64,000 nucleotides of DNA, from assembly GCA_021432605.1 (NCBI GenBank), contig MU271144.1, forward strand, positions 1,422,606-1,486,605, in the 5' to 3' direction. The notes beneath the pieces were generated by a model that did no database searches, was not told where the DNA came from, and saw nothing but the letters and a program-made list of their open reading frames with translations. Within the stretch, counting starts at the first letter, position 1. Each line of letters begins with the position of its first letter. The DNA comes from Coniochaeta sp. PMI_546. Lineage: Eukaryota; Ascomycota; Sordariomycetes; Coniochaetales; Coniochaetaceae. Below are positions 56,842 through 64,000 of the stretch, in pieces. Both the position numbers and the translations under genes were made by a program.

Positions 56842-58652
56842 CGAGGCTGCGAACCCTGAGAGGATATCGCAAATGTTCTTCAAGGAAGGAATGTAAGCTA
56901 GTCATGCAGATTTCGAGGACGTCGATGGTCTGCCCTGCCTGAGCCCATACGCACGTCATTCCGGCCTACAAATGTCGTCGTCGTCGTCGTCTGACCTTGC
57001 CCTTCTGTAGTTGTCTTATCACTTAATTATCCCCTCTACTCGCCCACTTCCCAGGTCATTTGATCCTCTGATCTCTAGATTCGTCCAGTCGCATAAGTCC
57101 TCTAGATTTCCGTCTAGTCGTGCCTTCAGGTATGATGTGAACACACGGGTTTCTATGGCTGTGTCAAAGCATTATTTAGACTATGCTTTCATGGAGCGGT
57201 GAGCTGGGTGCAGTCCTGGCATAGAGGCATGCCTAGGAGTGTCATTTTCAAGCCGGCCTCGCTCTCATCCCTCGTCTTGCACATGGAGTGATGAGCCCAG
57301 GCATATCTTCAAACCCCTCGTCCGCACCATAATTGATATCCGATATATCTGTGTTTCCATGAAAGCCCCCTGGTTAAGCAGTATTCCTCTACGTGTAGTG
57401 ATATACTGTATCTGTTGATTCCTGGTTTCTGGCTACTAGAGAACTTCAGTGCGGCTATATCGTTGCTACCTGCGTTTGTGGTTTATGCTCTGTCCCCTGG
57501 CTGACGGTCTTCCTGTTTGACGACTCCCTCTTTGCTTAGACCTACGGTGGGCGGCACTGTTCGAACCTCGTTGTATTCACCAGTGCAACATCTCACAGGC
57601 TGGCAGGCAAGTGTACGTGCGTATAGCGCTGGATATGCCACACACTGCGTATCGTTCTGCGTATAGGACATCCTGCCAGACTTGGTCCCAGGTTAGGCGC
57701 AAGCTTCGAAGGCGTTGGGTACACGGCACCTGGTACCTCACACGCATGTATATATATATAAGTATTCGGGGCTCTGATCTGCAAACCTAGCCAAAGCAGT
57801 ACCGGCGGTCGATCATCATCCTGAGACTTCTCTTCCCGGGTGGTGACTTTGTGCGTTCGTAAATCCTGTCAGCAACAGGCAAGCCCTTCGTATTTGCGTC
57901 ATCAAGCCTGGGGTTGGGGTCGTATAATCCGTGTAGTGTAGAGATCGTCAGCTGCTCCGCAGCCCGTCTGTTCATGCTTCCAAATCTCGGACTTCCTCAG
58001 CCAAGGCTGCGGGATGTGTCTCGTTGCCCTGTGTTGGAAGCCCTCACATCAGTGGCGGTGAACCTCATCCTTGCCTGCCACACGTCAAAACCAACCCTAC
58101 AAGCCTTCCTCCTTCCAAGCACATCAAATCCTGCATTGTCGGGCAACAGGGCATCTCAAAGCGACAACTCAGGACAAAAGGTGCACTCGGCGTGGGCCCT
58201 ATCTTGCAAGGCTGGCTGGAGACAGCTCCCTGCCCACGAAATAGCACAGGGAAGAGGGTTAAGGAGCTTGCCGGGCTTGAGTAAAATCGTAATATTATTC
58301 TGCATACAAAATAGAATAGGTATCAATTTATATATCATGGACCAACTCCTTATTCGCTCCGGTGATCCATGCGTTTCCCAACTCCAAATATAAGACAGTA
58401 ACAGAGGGATTTTGATTTCGAACGCCCCAAGCTCAGACGACTCTCCCTTTCCTGTACCGCGGGAATGTCTCTAGTGTTGTCGTGTCGCTCTTTTGGTGTC
58501 GGAGCAGCGGGATTGTTGAATGGTGGTTGCGTTCTCCTGGCATGCCAAGGTAGGTTTGCTGAGTAGTCGATAGTATATCCGGTCTACATGCCACAAAATA
58601 GGTAGGGTTTATGCCCGTGCCAGAGCAGCTACTGACTGATTTCTGGTGGATA
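56842..58652. other. Convergent intergenic region (1.8 kb)
   Basis: Between the convergent CUS2 and luciferase-fold genes. Contents: a (GTC)6 tract at 56974-56991, a TATATATATATAAG run at ~57750-57762, and open frames without family likeness (the longest open frame, ending at 58393, has no ATG near its start). I see no gene. Confidence 0.5.
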
Positions 58653-59633
58653 TCAGACATCAAGTAGCCCCTCAATGTCGACCTTTTCCGACGCTGTGTA
58701 CCAGATGGCCGCCTCGATGATCTTGCAAGCGATTCTAAGGTCGTTCTCGTCTGCGAACTGCGTCAGCATCACTTCACGAGACGTTTCCCTCAACATGAAA
58801 TGTAACCTACCCCTAGGAGCATAAACCATGACGAACGTGCTCGGTACCGGCGTGTACACCCACCCGGTCCAGGCCATCGGGTGTCTCTGCCCCCAACCCT
58901 TCTCCAAGATCTCCTTGATGTCGTCTGGATGCAGATTCATGTGCATAGACTTATCGGACGAGTGCAGATGGCACACCTCGCCGTTACCGCACACGTTGAG
59001 CGGGTGGCGAGCAAAAAGGGCGAATCCGTGCTTTTCCAGGCATGACGTGGCCGTGGTGAACTTCCTGTGATTCCGGGCAGTGAGTTCTAGTAAAGTGGCC
59101 TTCAGCTTGTCGTGCATGTCCCGGGAGCCGAACTGGTCCAGCTGACGCTGAGGGGCAAGGCCGGCTACGCTAGGACGTGGACCTGGCCGGTACGGCAGCC
59201 CCTTTAAGATGCCGGCTGCAGGAAGCTGGGCCGGATCTCGAGGTGGTGGACTGAAGGGGTCCCGGAGAGCAAATAGGCGGTACCACATCAGCCTTGCGTA
59301 TCCTGCTGGAGTGGCGGGCGTGCCTCCCGGGCCGAGGTTGAGGAAGTTGTGATAGTCGTTACGGATAAGAAGCAGGACTGGCACTGATATGATGAGGCAC
59401 TCTAGGAGATAGTGGTCCATGGTGTGCATGCCAAGCACCAGCATGATGGACACTGCCAGTAACGCCGAGGCATCAAGAGATATTGAGAAAGGGTCCTGTC
59501 GGATGACCATGTTGATGCCTGTAGCCATGTCGTCGGTCCCTTTGCGCGTGGGGGTTTCCATAGCCATCGAGTGTTTGTCCATGCCCAGGGAGTGACCCAG
59601 TTGCGTGGTAGCAGAGGTCACTGTCAACGACAT
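58653..59633 (-). CDS. Luciferase-fold domain protein with N-terminal membrane segment
   Basis: Exons 59633-58811 and 58750-58653 give 306 residues from the first ATG of the frame. A hydrophobic region at about 38-77 (ALLAVSIMLVLGMHT, CLIISVPVLLLI) probably makes one or two membrane helices. The conserved part starts near 145: RPSVAGLAPQRQL, TTATSCLEKHGFALFARHP, NGEVCHLHSSDKSMHMNLHP and KEILEKGWGQRHPMAW, then PSTFVMVYAPR. These blocks match the fungal 'luciferase domain-containing' family (DUF5519-like), named for fold and not for shown bioluminescence. The His-x-His-x4-Lys-Ser-Met-His cluster looks like an active or metal site (inference). The 60-nt intron is 3n and stop-free. Confidence 0.85.
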   Translation of the reverse strand: MSLTVTSATTQLGHSLGMDKHSMAMETPTRKGTDDMATGINMVIRQDPFSISLDASALLAVSIMLVLGMHTMDHYLLECLIISVPVLLLIRNDYHNFLNLGPGGTPATPAGYARLMWYRLFALRDPFSPPPRDPAQLPAAGILKGLPYRPGPRPSVAGLAPQRQLDQFGSRDMHDKLKATLLELTARNHRKFTTATSCLEKHGFALFARHPLNVCGNGEVCHLHSSDKSMHMNLHPDDIKEILEKGWGQRHPMAWTGWVYTPVPSTFVMVYAPRGRLHFMLRETSREVMLTQFADENDLRIACKIIEAAIWYTASEKVDIEGLLDV

Positions 59634-61825
59634 TGCGGCGGTGGAAGCTAATACTTCAGCCGCAATGCGGTGACGGTACAAAGGCCGTGAGACTAAGTGC
59701 TGAGGATAGTGTGTCCACTATTTAGATGCTTCAGATAAGACGACGAAGCAAGTGTAGATTAGATATGGATTTCGGCATCTAGACGTCTACAAGAGATCTG
59801 AGCGTGAATATTGGTGAAGCATGGAACGAGAAAGCAGGATCTAGTCCTGCTTTATGTTCTGTAAAGGTCGGCGAAGGTAGCGCAGGGGACAAGGGGACGG
59901 AGGTCAACTGCTGAGATGATTCGCTGGAACTCAGACAGTGAGATTAAGATGCTGTGTGGTCAGCTCAGACGGGACTGACATGTTCAAAGAGACCTCTATC
60001 TAGTACCGGGAGGGAGACACCACACACACACACACACAGTCGTCACACACGAGCAATACGCAGGTTGACACAGTACGGGATGTGGGCCCGGGTGACATAA
60101 CAGGTACCTTAAAGGCCAGCCACGTCCTTCAGTCAAGAAGGTGTTGCCTGCAGGTCCTGGCATGCAGTGGTATGTAGGTGTACCACGTGAGCTGGAGCCA
60201 TCTATTGTGGAACGCATCGAGATCCAATTGCTTTACGGATCAAGCGTAAAGGCTTCTGTTAGAAAGAACGCGATAGGGTCAGCTGTCCTGGCACCAAAAG
60301 GCGGAGACTCCCGGCAGCCAGTCCAAACGGAACCCTGACTTCGGGAATCCTAAGTCGGAGCGACGAAGTCTGGGTACTCAAGGTAGTTCATACTGGCCGC
60401 CATTGTGGTGACAACGGCCGCAGGTTGTTCGCACTCGTGTAACGGCCGTCATAACAGCAGGAAGCTGGACGTTGCGACTTCGGTGTAGCGTACCAGGTAT
60501 GGGGGACTACGACAGAATGATGTAGGATGTGCACTGGCTCCATCCCTTGTTAGACTGTAGAGCCTAAGAAACGTCGACCTACTGGAATCACCAACCCTAC
60601 ACGTGCCGGAGGACAAGCTCCGCACGCGGCTCTTTGCTGTCAATTCGGGGGGGCGGTTTCCAGAATACAAGACAAGTGAAACCGTTTAATATGACCCGTA
60701 CGCTACGGATACACTAAATTTGTTCTCAATTCGTAGTATTATAGCAGATTGTAACCGTGAATGTGCATGGTGGACGTCGATTTGGGGGATTTGTGCGGAG
60801 AAGATATGACGTCGTAAGGCTGAGGATGCCATTGGTGGCGGAATGAACCCCTCAAACGTCACTGGCGAGCAAGTGGGGCTAGCGAGTATGTTACTCCACT
60901 TTTTCCTCAACCTCACCTTAGCGTGAAGCGTCTTTGCATGGCTGGCGTGGGTGGGTGTACTGTGTACCGTGTACGCGTTGCAAGCTGTACCTCTGTGTGA
61001 CAGAAAGCAGCGGCAGCTACCCGGTTGGGTAGCATCCATATCACCCGAATTCGATTCTGTTGTTGCTCGCCTTACTTATCTTCTAAGAATATGCAACCGT
61101 ATCTGTAAGGAGGCCTGGCGAAGGCGATTGGCAAGCCCGTAGCCGTGACCGCTCTTTTCGTGCTCTCGTCAGCTCCGGTCTAGGTCCGGTCACGCACTGT
61201 CGACGGTCAGCTGCCCATGCATACCTGAAGCTTGATGCCTTCTGCATTTACTAGGTTCCTAGTCGCAAAAGAACGAGGAACCCTTCTGACCAGATCATCA
61301 TACCACTTGTCCTTCACGCGGGTTTGTTCGCTCTAAAACTCTCCTGGGCTGGTCAAAAGAGCGCTAACCAATGAGTGGACGACGAGCCCGAGCCTACCGA
61401 ACACAGTATACGATGATTCCAATACCAGCAATGGCCTTATCGATTATCTGACAACGAACTCTTATTGGATACGTCTTGCTTGCTCAAACGCTGGTTGCTC
61501 TGGAAACTGGAACTGGCCAATGATAAGGCTCCCTTTTGCCTTTGCATTGCCGCTAGCGCAATAGAGTGGGCAGCCAGGATGGCCGCCGTATCTTCTGATT
61601 CGCTGGACAATGGCCAGCAGCGACAAAGGTCAATATTGATTTTCGGTAGAGGTATCTAATCTTGAAACACACCCAACCTGCCAGGAATCTAGACATGAAG
61701 ACGACTGCTCGCTAGCGGCTGTTGAAGGCATGCAAACAACCTTATTTACTTGAGAACATTCTTGCCCTCCGCGCACTTCCACTTGTCGACTACGGTGCCT
61801 TTCATTACATGTTCGACCGATAAGA
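59634..61825. other. Intergenic region (2.2 kb), two divergent promoters
   Basis: Between the luciferase-fold gene (-) and the DUF3405 gene (+). Contains (CA)9 at 60021-60038, a CAGGTACCTT at 60101-60110, and no supported ORF. Confidence 0.5.
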
Positions 61826-64000
61826 ATGGGCATCTTCTCCCTCAACCTCCGGCGCGGTCGTCGGGAGCCGCGGCAGACCAAGTTGCCCGTCTACGCGGCT
61901 CTCAGCTCGCCAGACTCGACAAAAGAGCGGTTTTCCAACTCAGATGACTCTTCAGACACAGATGGCTACGATTCGAGCGACTACTCGGCTCCGGCCTCGC
62001 CGCGGGCCAGTGGTTCAAGACACACGTCAGACTCGCTGTCATCCATAGACAGCATGCTGCCAAAACGGAACAAATCCTTCCACTTGACAAAACGACCTCC
62101 TCCACGAAGATACCTCTACAGGCTGCCGAACAAGGTGATACGCTACCTATGCATCGGCATGGTCACCACCATCATTCTCTTCATATTCAGCCTCGTCCGC
62201 GCAAGTCAGCTCGAGAACAAGCGGATAGCGGCCGGCAAGGTTGAAAAGAAACCTCCTCCGCCACCTGTGTGGGAGGGATTTAGGTTCCTGACGAGATACT
62301 ACGGCGGCATCAGAACTCTGGTTCCGCTGTCCGAGAACGTACCTCAGTATCCCAGGTTCGAGGACGAGCAACCGTACAACACTACCAGTTCAGTGTCAAG
62401 CAAGAAGGCCGACAGCCGATACCTCCCAGCGAGCAAGGTATTCACAGACCATATCACCTCTACAGTCGCACAGAGTGCCGGCCATATCCATGAATGCTTT
62501 CTTGATGCCGAGAACCGGATGAGGGTACCCCCAATCCGCTACTACGAAGGCCGGCCAGATGGGTTTCCGCGACATGTGGTGGGCTCTTATGACGTTCTCT
62601 CCCTTCCAGAAGACATATGCTTTGACCGCTATGGCAAATTTGGTCCATACGGTTTTGGCTACTCGGTCCGATCCGGTGGTCTCGGGGTCGGTGAACACGG
62701 CGAACAAGAAGGTGCCAGTGCAGTGTGGCAGGATATTCCCCAGGTCGAGTGGAAGAGCATAAACTGGGCTGAGACCCAACGACGGTGCTACAATGCGAAC
62801 GCTGAGCGGTACAAACCATTTGTGCCCCGCGAGTCGCCTCCCAGGGGCTTCTACATCAGCGGAAGCGGGGATGCTGTAAAGCAGGCACGGGCAACATCGC
62901 CTGAGATTGTGAAGACAGAGCGACCGGACACAACTGCAGCAACGAGCGACTCGAATGAAGCGGCACCCAAAGATGCCGGCGACGTCCCTCGCACAGCTTT
63001 CGTAGTTCGATGCTGGGACGAGTTCCAGTGGAGAGAAGAAGACCGCATGAACTTGCGGTCAATCATCACAGAGGTAGCTCTCGCTTCCGGCGGCAGATAT
63101 GACGTCCACCTCCTAGTAGAAGTGAAGAACGACGCCGCTCATCCCATCTGGGCCGACGACGAGATCTACCGCGCCAGGATCAAGGAGTCCGTGCCCGAAG
63201 AATTCCAGGGCATCGCAACGCTCTGGACGCAGACTCAGATGCTCTCGCTCTACCAAGGTATCTATGACCTCTACACCAAAGGACCCGAACATCCCATCCA
63301 CGGAGCGTACCGCGGCCTGCAGATGGCGATGCAGTACTTCGCCCACAACCACCCGGAGTACGACTACTTCTGGCAGTGGGAGATGGACATCCGCTACACG
63401 GGACACTACTTCGACCTCATCGCCAAGCTGGAGAATTGGGCAAAGGACCAGCCGCGCAAGGGGTTGTGGGAGCGTAACTCCCGCTTCTACGTGCCCGCCG
63501 TGCACGGGCCGTGGGAGGACTTCAAGCAGATGGCCCGCGTGCAGTCCGAGAGCGGATCGGTGGTTGGCCCAGACGTCGGCTTCCCCGGAGCCCCGAAGAA
63601 AGAACCCCCTGCCAAAGCGGAGCAGATTGTCTGGGGCCCAGTCCGCCCGTCCGACGAGAAGGACTGGTTCGAGGCGGACTCCGATCCCGTCCCACCCACC
63701 TCCGCCGAACGCGACAGGTACACTTGGGGTGCAGGCGAGGAGGCAGATCTGATCACGCTCAACCCCATCTTTGACCCGGATGGAACATCGTGGGGCCTAG
63801 CGGAGGACATCACCGGCTACAACCGGAGCTCGGGTCTGCCGCCTCGCCGGGCGCAGATCATCACCGCGTCGCGCATGTCGCGTAGGCTCCTGACGACCAT
63901 GCACCGCGAGACGGCCTTCAGGAAGCACCACGCCTTCCCGGAGATGTGGCCCGCCACCACGGCGCTGCACCACGGTCTCAAGGCGGTCTACGTCCCGCAC
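61826..64000 (+). CDS. DUF3405 family type II membrane protein, 3' end outside window
   Basis: One uninterrupted frame from the ATG at 61826 (AAGAATGGGC) to the window end, 725 codons so far. Cytoplasmic Ser/Asp-rich N-terminus (~100 residues, basic KRPPPRRYLYRLP just before the membrane), a signal anchor at about 112-130 (YLCIGMVTTIILFIFSLV), then a lumenal domain. Conserved DUF3405 blocks are TAFVVRCWDEFQWREEDRMN, LRSIITEVALASGGRYDVHL, VPEEFQGIATLWTQTQM, and YFWQWEMDIRYTGHYFDLI at about 510-530. The WEMD acidic pair in a Golgi-type topology suggests a glycosyltransferase-like fold; the family has no proven activity that I know of. The stop codon and C-terminus lie beyond 64000. Confidence 0.88.
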   Translation, partial: MGIFSLNLRRGRREPRQTKLPVYAALSSPDSTKERFSNSDDSSDTDGYDSSDYSAPASPRASGSRHTSDSLSSIDSMLPKRNKSFHLTKRPPPRRYLYRLPNKVIRYLCIGMVTTIILFIFSLVRASQLENKRIAAGKVEKKPPPPPVWEGFRFLTRYYGGIRTLVPLSENVPQYPRFEDEQPYNTTSSVSSKKADSRYLPASKVFTDHITSTVAQSAGHIHECFLDAENRMRVPPIRYYEGRPDGFPRHVVGSYDVLSLPEDICFDRYGKFGPYGFGYSVRSGGLGVGEHGEQEGASAVWQDIPQVEWKSINWAETQRRCYNANAERYKPFVPRESPPRGFYISGSGDAVKQARATSPEIVKTERPDTTAATSDSNEAAPKDAGDVPRTAFVVRCWDEFQWREEDRMNLRSIITEVALASGGRYDVHLLVEVKNDAAHPIWADDEIYRARIKESVPEEFQGIATLWTQTQMLSLYQGIYDLYTKGPEHPIHGAYRGLQMAMQYFAHNHPEYDYFWQWEMDIRYTGHYFDLIAKLENWAKDQPRKGLWERNSRFYVPAVHGPWEDFKQMARVQSESGSVVGPDVGFPGAPKKEPPAKAEQIVWGPVRPSDEKDWFEADSDPVPPTSAERDRYTWGAGEEADLITLNPIFDPDGTSWGLAEDITGYNRSSGLPPRRAQIITASRMSRRLLTTMHRETAFRKHHAFPEMWPATTALHHGLKAVYVPH

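Noticed and set aside
57700-58393. Open frame ending at 58393 in the CUS2/luciferase gap
   Set aside because: It begins at a TTG, resembles no family and lies in convergent 3' DNA.
59634-59681. Sixteen-residue N-terminal extension of the luciferase-fold protein
   Set aside because: The upstream codon at 59681 is TTG; the first ATG is at 59633.
1-64000. A biosynthetic gene cluster, defence island or viral/transposon insertion
   Set aside because: No polyketide synthase, NRPS, terpene cyclase, NLR-like, reverse transcriptase, integrase or transposase motif was seen in any frame, and no paired terminal repeats were noticed by eye.

Overview
The window is nuclear DNA of a filamentous ascomycete, most likely a Sordariomycete. 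Genes lie on both strands and are spaced by 0.2-3.7 kb. Most carry short introns of about 50-90 nt with GT-AG ends and CTAAC/CTGAC-like branch sites. Several proteins belong to families typical of Pezizomycotina (A-type ABC transporter, KRKRT-type homeodomain factor, DUF3405, fungal luciferase-fold protein, 'basic proline-rich' and 'cell wall proline-rich' proteins). I see no operons, CRISPR, intact transposons, rRNA, or a tRNA that folds. Protein families were named by recognising motifs by eye; no database search was run. Exon limits come from reading frame, splice signals and family alignment from memory.

Layout. 1-7.3 kb: the 3' part of a serine carboxypeptidase (+), convergent with a 1584-residue ABC-A transporter (-). 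7.3-10.1 kb: sparse DNA with one weak cysteine-rich ORF. 10.1-16.4 kb: a Ser/Pro-rich phosphoprotein-like gene, a secreted mucin-like protein with tandem repeats and a PAN-like end, the PP2A activator RRD2 (-) and the exosome subunit RRP46 (+) sharing a 364-bp divergent promoter. 16.4-19.5 kb: intergenic. 19.5-29.7 kb: NAD kinase (+), then homeodomain factor, GRF zinc-finger protein and ELMO/CED-12 protein (all -). 30.8-39 kb: SurE-type phosphatase, succinate dehydrogenase flavoprotein and a PXB-PX-DUF3818 protein (all -). 40-42.4 kb: a coiled-coil tail-anchored protein and the rRNA-processing factor CGR1 (both -). 42.4-46.1 kb: intergenic. 46.1-56.8 kb: large proline-rich protein (+), PEX4 (+), MNN9 (-), RPN13 (+) and CUS2/Tat-SF1 (+). 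58.6-64 kb: luciferase-fold protein (-) and the 5' part of a DUF3405 type II membrane protein (+), cut by the window end.

The genes do not form one pathway. They are mainly housekeeping functions: respiration, NADP supply, RNA processing and decay, ribosome biogenesis, proteasome, peroxisome import, Golgi mannosylation and lipid traffic. No biosynthetic cluster or defence island is visible. The more unusual points are a 23-nt microexon carrying the carboxypeptidase active-site motif, an RPN13 intron whose retention would give a Pru-only protein, a repeat-built secreted mucin-like protein with a Kex2-type site, a glycosyltransferase-like motif in the DUF3405 protein, and recurring AGGTACCT palindromes between genes.
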